In this document: positions 1 through 13,700 of the stretch, piece after piece
How the letters are laid out: each line of letters opens with the position of its first letter
How positions within the stretch are numbered: position 1 is the first letter of the stretch
Assembly (NCBI GenBank): GCA_025267735.1
Contig: CM046309.1
Location: 52,148,319-52,212,318 of the forward strand
Length of the DNA: 64,000 nt
From: Mactra quadrangularis
Lineage: Eukaryota > Mollusca > Bivalvia > Venerida > Mactridae
Direction of reading: 5' to 3'
Program-made: the position numbers and the translations under genes
The notes under the pieces: generated by a model
Databases searched by the model: none
Seen by the model: only the letters and a program-made list of their open reading frames with translations
Told to the model about the DNA's origin: nothing

Positions 1-584
1 CCTCATGATGTTGCTTAAGTGTTCAGCAAAAATCTACTGAAATCCGTGATCTCTATTTTTAGAACAATAGTTTCTGACCTATTTTTAGAATATCCACATG
101 AGCATGTTTCAGGGAGGTTTGTTGTTCAATTTTGATCTTCACATAACGGCATTTATTTTGTACTTAATCCATTATGTTGGTATATCAATGATTTATTGAG
201 CATTGTTAAGTGACAACGAACGTCACGCGACGTCATTGTTTACTGTTATTTATTATTTATGCAACCTTAACTTTTCCCATTTTTTACATACTTTGATGGA
301 TGATAAACTATTTTTTTCAGATAAGTACTTTCATCTCATTAAAAGTTTGATTTGACCAACTTTATAAATCCCCTGACATTGCCGTGACAGATATTACAAA
401 ATCCGTGGTCCTCACAGCCATCATGGGTTTTAGTAGATCTGTCAGTATGTTGGTATATAGCAATTCAAATAGATTTTCTGCTATGACAGGTTCAATTATT
501 TCTAAACTTCTTACAAACACCTGAAAACTAAACTATTTCCCTAAGACAGAGCCAAATCACCAACAGGTGCAATGTCTGTATAGG

Positions 585-672
585 TACAGTAAAACTCGGT
601 TATAACATACTCGCTGGGCCAAAGAAAAAAGGTATGTTATAACCGAGTATGTTATAACCAAGTTTTACTGTA
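585..672. repeat. Short palindromic MITE, ACAGTAAAAC termini
   Basis: The left end TACAGTAAAACTCGGTTATA is matched in inverse by the right end TATAACCAAGTTTTACTGTA, with the TATAACATAC block repeated inside. The whole element is under 90 bp and nearly self-complementary. The TA at both tips fits a Tc1/mariner-type TA target, but that is inference. Confidence 0.6.
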
Positions 673-1009
673 TAGATATGTTTACATTGCCTATGTATAG
701 AATGGTTTCATAGATTTGTCCATACCACTTAAGCTTTAAACATGTTATTTCAGATTACAGAACATTAAAAGTCCAGGTCAGAGTTGATGATTTTGAATAG
801 CATCTAAATAGTAATGTTCTGTTTGTAATTTTATGCCATTATAAAGGTGAAGTAGAATATTTGAGCATGAAGGGTAATTTTCAACATATGGTCACTGAAA
901 CCCAAGAATAACCTTTTTGGCTTCTGGTTATCAGGAGTCAAAGTTCATTTCCTTTTGACTCCTTTCATTCAAAAATCATTCTTGTTCGGCGTAGCTGTCT
1001 AAGCTGGAT

Positions 1010-1180
1010 TTTGACCTACATTTCTGTATAATGACGTATGTCTGGGAATTTCGGAAATCCGACGTTCTATTGGATGATTTTATAAGCACTGAGAATGACG
1101 TACGGGGGAAACAGAGAAAACCCCCTCTTCGATTGGATGGCCCTGACACGCGCGAAAAAATAAAGGCCACACTATTGTAA
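1010..1180. promoter_or_regulatory. Promoter-like patch with CRE and CCAAT-type motifs
   Basis: A locally GC-richer stretch contains two copies of TGACGTA (CRE-like, near 1032 and 1094), two inverted CCAAT cores (ATTGG, near 1068 and 1133) and an ACGCGCG block. Spacing and clustering resemble a housekeeping promoter, and the position is about 1.2 kb upstream of the first recognised exon. No transcription start can be fixed. Confidence 0.3.
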
Positions 1181-1669
1181 TGCAGTGTTTTACGAAATTT
1201 TGCTTCGTTCGTAGATTTTTTTTTTGGGGTAGACTTCTATTGCTTTCCAAAGTGTTTTTTTATTTTGTAACAATAAAAAGTTACGTGTCAAACACAATAT
1301 TTTATGGGTAAAATGAATTACGTCTCCAGATGTGAACCGGTTTCTAGTAAAAAGTCTGACATATTACCCAATAATTATTAAATTAGCCTCACTACGTCCA
1401 GTTTCCGGGGTTTACACTTTGAGAGTCACAGCTCCACATATAGACCAGTTCATTGTTATTGTTATGATGTCTATAAATAGTAACAAGGAGCTGATAAAGA
1501 CTAAAGGTAACCGTTCGCTGGTTGGCAAGAAATGATAGCGAGTAAATACAATGAAAACACAGTAATTTTAAAATTGCAATTTCTAAGTCATTTTTCATCA
1601 AACAATTTTGCATTTTATATCACTAGAAAGGTCTTGAAATTCATATTTTGAATATCTAAAAATTATTTG

Positions 1670-2197
1670 TCAAAAAGAATTGTTTTTTGTTGGCGAGTGT
1701 TTTAATGATCTGCCCTATGAAACATTTAATATTCATAGCTCGAAGAGTTATGTTTAATCAATTTAATCGGGCGGTTAAAGTGCTACTAGGGTATCAGTAT
1801 TTTTTGTGAGCCACAAAATAAGAAATCTAGATGAATCGGTCTAGTAAACGCAGTTGTACCTCTTGTATATAAGTATATTAAAGGTATGTTGGAAAAATCA
1901 AAGGGAGGTAACTTGACAATTCCCTGTGGTTATCAGTGTACGGCAATTGCATTGGCTGTCATATTGTTTACGGTAGGCAATCATGTGCCAAGTCTGCGAA
2001 ACTGGTCTGCTAATGTTGTTGATGAAGTGATGATGCGTGGTCACAACTTGTATGAGCAAATACTAACGGAATCTGGCAATCCATCACCACGTCAAAAAAT
2101 AGGTTTTAACATTAGTGGTCCTATGTAAATGGCTCTTAGAACTGTGACCTTTGACCTTTTCCTCAGGTGAGCACCCAGGGCCCTTTGGGCCCTCTTG
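1670..2197 (+). mobile_element. H4 repeat, 3' end with AGGGCCC hairpin and CTTG terminus
   Basis: The 3' end has a perfect 7-bp stem, AGGGCCC-TTT-GGGCCCT, followed directly by CTTG and a T run. The body (about 1690-1880) recurs at 54220-54430, including the block CGCAGTTGTACC and the following CTTGTATAT. The 5' boundary is only approximate. Confidence 0.55.
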
Positions 2198-2240
2198 TTT
2201 TTAAATCGACGCCGTTTGTCTTTTTTAAAGACATTTCTTG
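2198..2240 (+). mobile_element. H5 repeat, 3' terminal fragment
   Basis: The block CGCCGTTTGTCTTTTTTAAA is followed by GACATTTCTTG. It contains the stem TGTCTTT/AAAGACA and ends in CTTG before a T run. The same terminus occurs on the other strand at 62932-62975. It abuts the 3' end of H4, which suggests that H4 inserted into an older H5 copy. Confidence 0.5.
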
Positions 2241-2377
2241 TTTTTTAAGTACTGGACAATTTACAGGCAAGACTTAACTTTTTTAGTGCTTCTTTAAAAT
2301 AAGTTTTATTTGTACTTTAAGCATAAAATTGTATCTTTTTTCTGTTCATTCCTGTAACTTGTTTTGTCTATTTGCAG

Positions 2378-2490
2378 GGCCGGTCCTGATTGGAAATCTA
2401 AATTAAAGTACATTCCAGCCCCTGAGGACCCTAAGTATCCTGCAATGGAAATTTTTGAAAATAACTGGAAACCAATGCGACCATTTCCAT
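2378..2490 (+). CDS. Exon a of the ciliary-type gene
   Basis: It follows a TTTGCAG acceptor and ends at a GTAAGT donor. The frame starts with one base completing a codon, then reads AGPDWKSKLKYIPAPEDPKY and on to NNWKPMRPFP, ending after the first base of a Tyr codon. It is surrounded by stop-rich AT sequence. Confidence 0.8.
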
Positions 2491-5400
2491 GTAAGTATTC
2501 TTATCAACCTTGTCACACCATGTCTATTATGTAAAGACATAAACCCTGACATGTTTATGATCCAACTGTCATGGTCACATGGCTAATCTATGTCATATGT
2601 ACTATTATATAAACTAGTACAATAGTACTAATGGCATGCTTTATCTTCTTTCACATATTTATTGTTACAATACGATCAGTTAAATGTCACATGTTGTTTT
2701 AGTGGTTGTTTATAACTAAACCTGGCTCTGTCTGCTCCTAAGGATGCATAATTATTGGCATTATGTGCAGACCTCGGCCTGAACTTAACTTTATACTTTA
2801 AATCTGTTTCAGGGTTTTCATATTAGGAAAAAAATCTTCCTAATTCTTGCAGTGATGATAGCCCCCTCCATTTCTCACTCGGGCTTTGGACCTATGTTTA
2901 TATCAGGGGATAGTAGGGTTAAAGTTCAATTTCTGGACCGTCCATACTTTTAGTGAGATGTTTTTTAATACAAATTTGATGATTAATTATTATTGTTGCA
3001 ATTACTCATACCAATTGATACACGAAATCCATTCATCATGATTTCTTAATTATATGATTTATGAGACCATTCAAATGTTGATAGTAATGTGAATTTTTGT
3101 GCCCAATGACTTTCCACCCAGTAATTATCAATTTGATTTTTAGCCGGATTTTTCAAAGAAAAAATACAGCTAATAGTTTAGCAAAACACTGGTGGGCGGG
3201 TGGGTGTGCAGTTGGGCGGCGGTAGGAACAGAATTAGAAAGTAACCACAACTCTACCTGCCTTTATTATGGAATATTTCCCTTTGTAATTTTGATGCTAA
3301 CAATAGCGCACTGGCGCCAGAGTCCTCACACTCATTAAAAACGCACACATATAATATTTTGTCATCAAACACAATTTAAAAACGGTCCCGTATACATTAC
3401 CCTGTACTTATAACTATATACTTTCATTATAATATTCACATGGTATTGAACCATTTTTACAGTAACTACAGTCTTACAGATTGTTTTTACCTTTTGGAAT
3501 ATATTTGGATGCAAATATCAGTCTCGATTTGTAGATTAAATATTTCTTTACAAAACTGACTATTCAATAACTTTATATCTAAAACAGTTATCATTAAATT
3601 AATCATAATTTCAACATTATCATTTTGCAGTGATTGAGATACACTGTTCACTTCCGGTTTAATCATGATGCGTTAACCGGCGTAAACTGATTGATTGATA
3701 AACTCCTCGAGACTTTTCCTGTACCGTGTCAATAAAGCGCGTCAAATTAAAACCCAATCTTTACTTAGGTAAACATTTACGTGTCACAAGTTCTATCAAT
3801 AGAATATATAAGTCAGTAGTGTCGTTGAATCGCTGCAAACTAATGATACTGAAATAAATATAAATTTTATGAAAACGGTATTAGATACAAACTTGTAACT
3901 TTGCATGATGTTAGAGGAATGTTAAATCTTTAAATCGAGACCGACATTTTCTATCAGATATAGGTCAAATTAAAGAAAAAAGGTTAGGGCAGTAGGCACA
4001 GTAGAAAACGTTCAATACCATGTATATTATATATAAGGTAGTGTACATGTAAGTATGCGCACAGAACTTAAAATGGGAACGTACGCATTATTTTATGATC
4101 ATAAGATATGGACTCTGGTGCCAGTGCAATTGCGTTAAAGTTTTAATTGTTCCATATATTTCTGCCATTTATTGTCAGATCTCTACAAAACTTCATACAA
4201 TGATAACATACCATGTGATGAACAGAATTAGAAAGTAACCACAACTCTACCTGGCTTAATTTTGGATTATTTCCCTTTGTAATTTTTGCGTTAAAGTTTT
4301 TAATTTGTTGCATATGTCTGCCATTTATGGTCAGATTCTAATGAAATTTCATACAATGATAATGTACCACATCCTGAACAGAATTATAAAGTAACCGCAA
4401 CTATACCTGGCATGATAATGGATTATTTCCCTTTGTAATTTTTGCATTAAAGTTTTTGATTTATTGTATATCTCTGCCATTTATGGTCAGATCCTAATGA
4501 AATTTCAAACAATGATTACATACCACAATGGGCACATATTTGGAAAATTACAGCAACTCTACCTGGCTTAATTATGGATTATTTCCCTTTGTAATTTTTG
4601 CGTTAAAGTTTTCAATTTAGGGTCAGATCTTGATGAATGTTCATACAATGATTGCATATCATGTGTTAAACAGAATTAGAAAGTAACCACAACTATACCT
4701 AACTAAATTATGGATTATTTCCATATGTATTTTTTGCATTAATAGTTTAGTTTGTCTTATGCCTTTTTGGTCAACTATTTTGTGGATTAAAAACACTCTT
4801 TCTTCCTTCATGAATTATTGCCCTTGGTATACCTTTTCATATGCAAATTATTATGTATGACTTTCTTTTGTAACAACATTAACATGTTCTAAATTTTCTC
4901 CATCTGCAGAAAAATCCAGCTTTAATGTGGTTTTCACATTATATTTCTTGTTTGTTATTTTACATTTAAGGAACGGAAAATAAATATGTTTAGAAAACAA
5001 ATTATATCCATTGTATGAAAATTGATACTCTTGAATTTAAAACACACTGTAAATTGATAAGCAAAAAGGGATCGCTCAAATATATTGGTAAAATAGAGAA
5101 ATCAAAGTATTGAAATACAGAAAGACTTTCGTGCACATTGAAACATAACAAATTTATGTTAATGATTACTCCTTACACATAAGATTCAAGAACGAACCGA
5201 GCAGGGCAAAAATGCAGGGAAGTGTTTATTCCATCCTGATTAACTGGCAAATACTACTGCTTAGTGTATTAATGAGATTAACTCTGCCCATTCACACGTT
5301 TATCTATATAAGTAAACACTTGTCACTGACACCGAAACAAATACGCGTCATTTGATTGACGGAACTACTTTTATCACCTAGAAATAAACTGCATACTAAA

Positions 5401-8400
5401 TCAGAGACACATGTATAACTCCGCAGGTTAAACTGGTCAGGCATTTAAATCATCGATAGTTTTCAACTTGTGGTATAACTTAAGTCTTTCTAAAAATCAT
5501 GCGAAAAAGTACCAAATGCACCCAAACTAATGTATGAGCAAGCACCAAAAACCTCTATTGAATGTCTGAAATTGAAAATGGGAAGGCCACTTGGACTTAG
5601 ACCCTCCTTACAGGAAGGGAATTCAAGTTAAAGCCCATTTCAGGGTGGCCAGTTTTAAAATTACTATTTGGATTTGGGGGGGGGGGTAAGAAGATATTTT
5701 AGCTGGGCACATGGATTTTTAGGGCTGCTCTTCCTGAATGAGAACATTTTTCAAGGCCAGTATAGTCTGTTGACTTCCAACCTATTTCTTGGATTGAGTT
5801 TTCTCCCTTTGTCTAATGTTGATGACATCTTGTGTCTGCAAGTCATGGCATTGGCAATTTTCAACTATTCCCTTGATTGCTTTAGTTCTTCTGCAGTTTA
5901 ATTATTATCATTATTTATTATAATTGTGTTAAAAAGGTTGAATAATTTCTCCAGTGTAAAGGTAATTTTATAAAATTCATAAATGTGCAATGCATTTTGT
6001 GTTGATTAGTACAATAATGGGAATTTATGTAAATTCTGAGTTAATACAATAATGAATTTTTTATGTAAATTTTGTGTTAATATAGTTTAACAGAAATGGT
6101 TAATTAGTTTTATATATAATGATTTTCTTGTATGTAATTCAGAATGTTGTGTTTGCATATAATTATGAGGTGGATTGTTTTGCTCCAGTTTAAGGTTATT
6201 GTTAAAGGTTTAAGTTTCTGAATTTAATTTAGAGTATTCCATCTTATATTTCATAAAGCTATGTACCAGATACTTAGTGGTATGTTGGTGAAAAATGTTG
6301 TTTTTAAATATTTTGTAGCTTTTAATTACACAGAGCAGGTTGTTTCCTTGATTTAATAATTAAATTTATGGATAGTTTAAAAATTTTAAGTTTATGGAAA
6401 ATTTCAATTTAAAGTTTATTCTTAACAATTTTTGTGGTGTTGCATAATGGAAACAAAAGAAAGAGGATCTGCTCTTATGCTTTGATCGAAAAGTTTGTTG
6501 GTAACTTAAGCTTCATACTTTGAAGCCATAGTAACCAACAGGCTTTATTTTCATTTTTAAGATTTTTTTTGTTTTTTTTGTGTAATAAATGTTTTAAAGT
6601 AACCCGAGTTTTTTTACTATGTGTTTGTTATTAAAATTTTGATTGAAATGAACGTTTGCCTCTTATTATATAATTCTTAGATTAAATAATACTGTGGAGT
6701 ATATGGTTTTTCTGATATTTTTATCATAACATATTGGGTTCATGTGAACTTTGTCATTTAACTTTGATGTATGTATGCATTTGCACTAATATTTTATTGA
6801 TGAAAAAAAAAACTGAATTCAGGGTTCCACACTTACAGTTCCCAGGAATATGTGGACCCCAAAATATTGGGTGGACTCCCAGTGATGCTTAGCTAGGGAT
6901 TCCATCAAGTTTCCTTTAAATTGCCCTGTTCTTACATAATTTGAGTTTTAATGAATTGTTTATCACAATTTGTTACTGCAAATCTGTGTATAATTTTTTT
7001 TGTCTATCATACTTAGAAGACTCCCTAACATTAAGGAGGAGCCTGAATAACTGATTAGAGATTCCTTCCGGATCCTAGGTAAAAACAGTAAGTGTCGAAC
7101 CCTGGAACTTACATACTGTCAATCAAAATATTGAATCGACTGATTTATTACCAAGTTTAAATTATCAGATCATTGTTTCATGAGACTATCTTCATTACAT
7201 TATTTTACAGGACATCATTTTCATTTATCTGGTAATAACCATAAGAAATCAAGTCAGTCTAGATATTAGTATGAGAATATTTGCTTGAAAAGTGTCTAAA
7301 TTGTTGCTAGCTTTTGTTTTTCAGTTAAGTTATTTTCAAAATATTTTGGAATAATTTTGACAATTTTTGTTTTTCCTAACACCTTGTAGCACAATGCACA
7401 AACTTACCAATCTGTAAAAGCTCCATAGTGTGTGACATAATTTCCATTTTTACATTAACATTGAAATCCATGGAATTATATGGAATTAGGAGCAAGCTGT
7501 ATTCAAACTATCTTGCTAATCGTGAAAAAAACATGGAAAAATAGGGGTATGCTGGAAATTAAACTTTCTGAAAAATTGCTGCTAAAGGGAGACTTAGTGT
7601 TTTACATTAAACAGAAATTATTGATGCTTTGATATCTAAAAGAGTTTGAGGCTTCTTTCTGTCATACTTTTACAAAAACAAATGTACATATTGCTCCGTA
7701 CAATGTGTATAAATAATCTTTATGTTATTTTTTTTTTTAAAAGTAAATGTAAATTCAGTTCTACTATATTGTTTTTCAAGCAAGTATTTATAGAGTATTG
7801 TTATAACAAGGTTCTACATGTTTAGTTGTCGTATAGTGTTTTAGTAAACAAAGTATATAGTCACATGTTCTTCAGAAGGTAAACACTTGTTTTTTGTTGA
7901 TTTCTGGCATGCACCAATAATGTTACTTTTCGTTTTCCGAAAATGTCCACATTAGACTGTGAATTGTAATTGTTTACTCTGAATCCTTTGTACAAAATTT
8001 TACATATTAATATTACTGCTTGACTCAGTTTTGTGCAGATGATATAGAGTTTACAATTAGAATTAACATGACCTACTGGGACTTTTCATGGAGAGAAAAG
8101 TAGTTATTATTTTATGAAATTTTTTATGTTTAATTATTTGTTTAGAAAAATAAAATCAACGAATACAAATGTTTGTTTTCCTTATTAGTTGTTGTTGCAG
8201 ATCATGTGACCTTAGACCTGTTATATTAAGAATCATTAAACCATTAAGCATACAAATAAGAAAAAAGTATGCATTGTGTATTTGATATCCTTAACAATTC
8301 ATTGGGACTTTAAAAATATAAGTAATAGAAAATCACCATCATCATATTGATGTCTGAATAAAGATAAGTTTCTGAATACATCATTTTAGTCATAGGACAT

Positions 8401-10711
8401 TTTAGTTTTCCAAAAACTTCTGTACATTGTACATGTAGCTCTTAGCATAGTTTCAGTGAGGATGAAAATTTGAAATATCTAGTATTAGATAGGAGCTACA
8501 TCAATATAAGGTCTCATTTTTTAGCACATAATGATTTTATAGTATAGTGACCATAAATTAGTAGTATAGAATTAAAGACAAGAACTTAAGTTTTCATGCA
8601 TTGTAACAATCCTTTGTTTACTTGTGTTAATTTCTTGAAGTTTGCAGTCAGTGTTGTGCAAAGGACAAACATTTGCGTCATTTGCACATGCAAAATCGAA
8701 AAAAGAGCATGTGAATTTTTATAGGTGGGCCAAGTGCTCATCCACATCTTTTTCATTCATTCCAGCAATTTTGGAATAAGTCAGAAGTTGTCTGATGTCG
8801 TTGGAAAGTTATTTTCATAGGTTTTTATGTTAGCTTGTACAGACATGCCTGTTTATTTATCCTACATGCACATGGTGATAATTAAGAATATCAATTGCAC
8901 TGGAAGCAAAAACATCTTGTTTCTTCTAGATTCCAATAAGTTTACAATGTCCCCAACAATTTTGACATATGGGGAGATTCAGCTCTGCATCTTAAACCTT
9001 CAGCAAAACAATGTTTTCAGTTAATCATTCAACTAGTGTATTTTTATCGTTTGTTTGATTGCTTTATTCTACTAATAGTATCAGTCCCAGCAGTGATGAG
9101 AGGTAGGATACAAGATTTTCAAGTCCTAATCTACCTGGTTCATTTCCAGCAGCAGCAAGTTTTACCTTTTATGAAAATTCTCAGAGTTCAACTACATGTT
9201 GTATATCTATTTTTACCAGAGAGCCTAAAGGAATCCCAAGTCAGTCATTCAGAGATTTCTTCTTTAATTATACCCCCTCTTCGAAGAAGAAGGGGGTATA
9301 CTGTTTTACCCTTGTCCGTGCGTGCGTGTGTTCGTGCGTCCGTCCGTTACAAAATTTCCGTCGCAGTTTTCTCAGCAACTATAACATACAGCAGCCTAAT
9401 ACTTTGCATATTGCTTCATCCCATAGTCCCATGTGGTGTAAAGCGATTTCATGCTCCTTGCTCATCTACTTCCTGTTTGTCGCATATTTTTAGATTTTTG
9501 CGGGGGTATCACTAGTGAGCATTAGCTCACAGATTTACTTGTTTTTGGTTCAATGCAATAAAAGACAAAGATTTTGATTTCAAGTTTGTTGTCTTAAGTG
9601 TGATTACCAAACCTTGGAAATTGTAATTCACATTAGAACAGGGCAGTTTTATGGTGGGAGAATAGCTGAAGAAAATATTTCATGATCATTCTTCACGAAG
9701 GTGTGTAGGTTTGGCCTTGAAGCAAACCCATGACCCATTGATCTGTAGTCAGACAAGCTACTGACTGATCGAAGTGAGCAGTTAATCACATCTCACTGAA
9801 AAATGGTCCCTTAGTATAAAACTATGAAATGTATGTAATGTAAATGGATACAAACCTATCATATTGATCTATTGAACATTTCTATAATGTATTTACCTTA
9901 ATCGTAATGAATGATAAAATGTTACAAATGGACCTTTATCTATAATCATCATGGTTGGATACAAGTCATTGAGGTCGTAGAAAGATAACATTGTTTGCTG
10001 AAAAAAACCATCAGAATAAAATTGTATTCATAATGTTCCTATCTTAAGCTACATACAGTGCCTGCCAAATTTTCTTGTTTGAAGAAAAATTTGGAGAAGA
10101 ACTGATCATGTTTACCACAAGTAATTTTACTACAATTAAAGCTTTTTTATGCAGGGCGAGACAAAAAACTTAAGTTGCCTGCTCTGACAACCTGATATAT
10201 ATTTAACTTTCCCAAACCAAATGTTTACTAGTAAATAATAAGTTGCCTGAACCCAAAGATAGATCATCAGAAGCAATAGGACAACCTTTAATGTTGAGCG
10301 CTGTTTATGTAACATATTTTTAATCATATGTTGATTGTTGATAAACTAATGCTAATTTTGGAATTTGCTGTGAAAGCTTTTTTTATACCCCCGCTTCGAA
10401 GAAGAGGGGGGTATACTGTTTTACCCTTGTCCGTCCGTTACAAAATTTCCGTCGCAGTTTTCTCAGCAACTATAACATGCAGCAGCCTAATACTTCGCAT
10501 ATTGCTTCATCTCATAGTCCCATGTGGTGTAAAGCGATTTCATGCTCCTTGCTCATCTACTTCCTGTTTGTCGCATATTTTTAGATTTTTACGGGGTATC
10601 ACTAGTGAGCATTAGCTCACAGATTTACTTGTTTTGTTTCTTTTTTTCATGGGTAAATGTTAATTAGTTCATCCTACAAACAGGATCTTGTCCAAGGACT
10701 TTTGAAGGGCA

Positions 10712-10747
<36 letters not shown>

Positions 10748-13700
10748 TTTTATGGTCTTGACATGAAAAATCAATTATATGAAAATTCTTTTGGTAAATA
10801 TACATAAGTTACAGAAATTCTTGAACAAATAGTCAAAGTTTTTATAATTTGTTTAGTTTGTAGAGTTATATAAACAAGACAATTATTAGAGTAGGTTGTT
10901 CTTTTATTGCATGGAAAATTGTAGACAACTTACTAACATAGGATATATGGAATAGAATGGTTTGGTGTTCTAATTATATTTATGCATATTGAAATATTCA
11001 GGACTTATTTTTAAAGAAACCATTAAAGATGTTTAGCCGGATTTTTCAACGCAAAAATTCAGCTAATAGTTTGGCAAAACACGGGCGGTCGGGTGGGCAG
11101 GTGGACGGGTATCCGTTGTCGTTAACAATTGCGTTAAAGTTTTCAATTTAGCATATATTTCTGCTATTTGTAGTCAGATCTTTACGAAACTTCATACAAT
11201 GGTAACATACTATCTGATGAACTGAATTAGAAAGTAACAGCAACTCTATCTGGCTTTATTATGGACTATTTCCCTTTGAATTTTTTGTGATTAAGTTTTT
11301 AAATGTGGTTTCCACATAACATTTCTTGTTTTTAAAGACTGTTGGTAAAATGCTTTGGATTTTAAATTTTATGTTATGGATTGCGTTTCAAACAAATTTA
11401 TCAGAACAGGAGAGTTGATATGCTGAAGTCATCTTTAATTCTTGGAAAATGTGCAGCTGTTTAATACAAAATTATTAGACATTCTCAGAGAAGCATAGCT
11501 AATTAAACTTTATTGCTCTACTTGTCAATTTCATTATTTGTCAATTTTGTCTTAAAAAGTTTTCATTGCTCAAAGTTTCATTTTTTGCCTTGTTCAAACT
11601 CATTCCCTGAGGACAAATATTTTGCTATAATGGTTTATTCAGTGTTGCTAGGCTGATTTAGAATATTTTTCATTCAAAATGTTTGTTACATATTGTATAA
11701 CTAGACAATTTTTGTACAAAAATGACAAAATAAGACCTAATTGATGCATGGTATGAGTATATCAATTTTGTAGAATAAAACATAGGTACTTGATAAAAAT
11801 CTTGTTATTTGATTGTGGCACATCAAAGCTTGTGCCTTTTATTTTTTAAGTATTACATTAAATACCAACCAATATTTAGAAAAAATGAAGGTTGTTCTTT
11901 TTTATTTTCAATAGATATATAATTGTTATTTATAATGAATATTAACTTTTATAATGAATATTTAATTGTTGTTTATGATGAATTTATTATTCTTACTTGA
12001 TAGAATTAATATATTATCTTATTTATAATGAAATTATGATTGTTATATATGACAAGTATATAATTCTTATTTGTAATGACTTTTAATTAATTTTTATTTA
12101 TAATGAATATTTAATTGTTGTTTATAATGAATTTATTATTCTTATTTGATAATATAATATATTATCTTATTTAAAATGAAATTATGATTGTTATATAATG
12201 ACAAGTATATAATTCTTATTTGTAATGACTTTTAATTGTTTATTGTACATTATAATTATATATATTTATATATAAATATATATGTATATATAAAATAGAA
12301 ATACATAATTAATTATTATTATTTATTATTTTAGATACTTATATGAATACAAGTAATGAATGGTTATTAGACCCTGGACTATCAAACAGAGGTATGAGGT
12401 GTAGATTTAATGGTGAACACATGGCGACTCGTACGTCTGCTGATGAAATTACACACAAAATGTTGTTTGGTCGAGGAAGAACTGGTAAGTAATATTTGAC
12501 ACCCTAGTATTGTTTTTACTGTCAGTCCCTTAATATTTATCAAGATTTTGCCTTTTAAACCGCACAAAGAAAGTCCTAGAACTCCTAGTATCGTATGTAC
12601 AGGGTTTAGTTGGAAATTTGATGTATAAAATTTATATTGCTTTTTTGATTCCTGCTTCTTAATTGTTGTAATAAAGTTGCTTTCAAAATTGACTTGACTT
12701 ACATACATTGTCTTATATGTAATTATTGCCTACTTTTTGTAATGCCTTTTTCATTCAGTAAGAAAGTCTGCCTACAATCTAAGTGAAGACTTTATTTACT
12801 TACTCTGTATAAAAGCTTTTATGATAGAATGATAAGGTATTGGTTTTATCTATTGATAGCAAAGTAATCTTTTTTTTATTATAACTTGAAATTCTAATAC
12901 TGCTCATGCGAAGTTTTAATAAAGTCCAGTGCATTTTACTGGTATGTTTATTTGGCCAATGAAGTACCAAATATTTTGCTACAAAGTTGGGGTTCAGACT
13001 TGTAGGGGATTTGATATAAAGGCTTGCAGGAAAAATATGATGTACAAATTCACATTGATAGACCTTGAGTTGATAATATGTCAATGAAATATAATAAAGT
13101 TAACTTAACTACTAAATTTTTATAATGGTTCATCCCAATTATTGATTTTTAATGGAGTCAGAGATGTTTATAGTCTTATTGTTGACATTCAGGACCTGTA
13201 AAATTGATATGTACTCAATGGGTATTCCGAAATTGATATACCTTGAAATTTACAGTAAAATACTATGCTCACTTTGAAATTGTGTCAGTGTTTAAAACCA
13301 GTATCATTTGGTTCAAGCAATAGGTTTAATCAAACTTGTTACAATTTCAAACAGAAAATAATTTTGTGCCTGTTCAGTACTAAATAACAATACATGTTTT
13401 GTTTTACAGTTGAATATATAGATAAAAGGAATGGTATAGATGAGAATTCACCAGGAGATAAAGCTTACAAAACACCAGAATATTCACCTTCCTTTCATAA
13501 ACTAGGATCTTCTTTGCCAATTATAGACTTTGGGTAAGTTATCTAATCTTTGGGTTCTTTTCCCATAATATTGATTGATAGTTGCTATGGCAACCAGAAT
13601 TGTGTCATTTATGTTGGAATTTATCTCATTATCAAGTATGTCACTATTTTTTTTATAGACATTTGTTTGCTTTGTAGAAAACTCATCAAAAATATTTAAT

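Larger units (their letters stand above)
1..2377. other. Upstream region of the first + strand gene
   Basis: No convincing coding exon was found here. The stretch holds a small palindromic element (585-672), a GC-richer promoter-like patch (about 1010-1180) and the 3' ends of two repeat families (H4 and H5, up to 2240). The missing 5' exon or exons of the gene starting at 2378 must lie here or beyond the left edge. The exon at 2378 opens with the third base of a codon, so the preceding exon must end after two bases of a codon. Confidence 0.5.
2491..12334 (+). other. Intron between exons a and b, about 9.8 kb, repeat-filled
   Basis: No further exon is needed, because exons a and b join in phase. 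The intron contains H3 copy 1 with a nested hAT-like insertion (3142-4950), two H1 copies (9269-9541 and 10384-10631), H3 copy 2 (11035-11328), a TA microsatellite and an AT-rich duplication. Stretches 4951-9268 and 9542-10383 are AT-rich with no recognised feature except a G run near 5677-5686. Confidence 0.6.

Noticed and set aside
1886..2128. 80-codon frame beginning MLEKSKGG as the first exon of the ciliary-type gene
   Set aside because: It lies in the H4 repeat (matched at 54400), and the possible donor GGAG|GTAACT would give the wrong phase for the exon at 2378.
5668..5901. 77-codon frame beginning MDLGGGVRR
   Set aside because: The Gly run is a homopolymer G tract. The rest is AT-rich intron with hydrophobic bias typical of T-rich DNA.
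9036..9515. 159-codon open frame on the + strand
   Set aside because: Its second half is the H1 core, which is a dispersed non-coding repeat. The first half has no motif and the frame is not kept in other copies.
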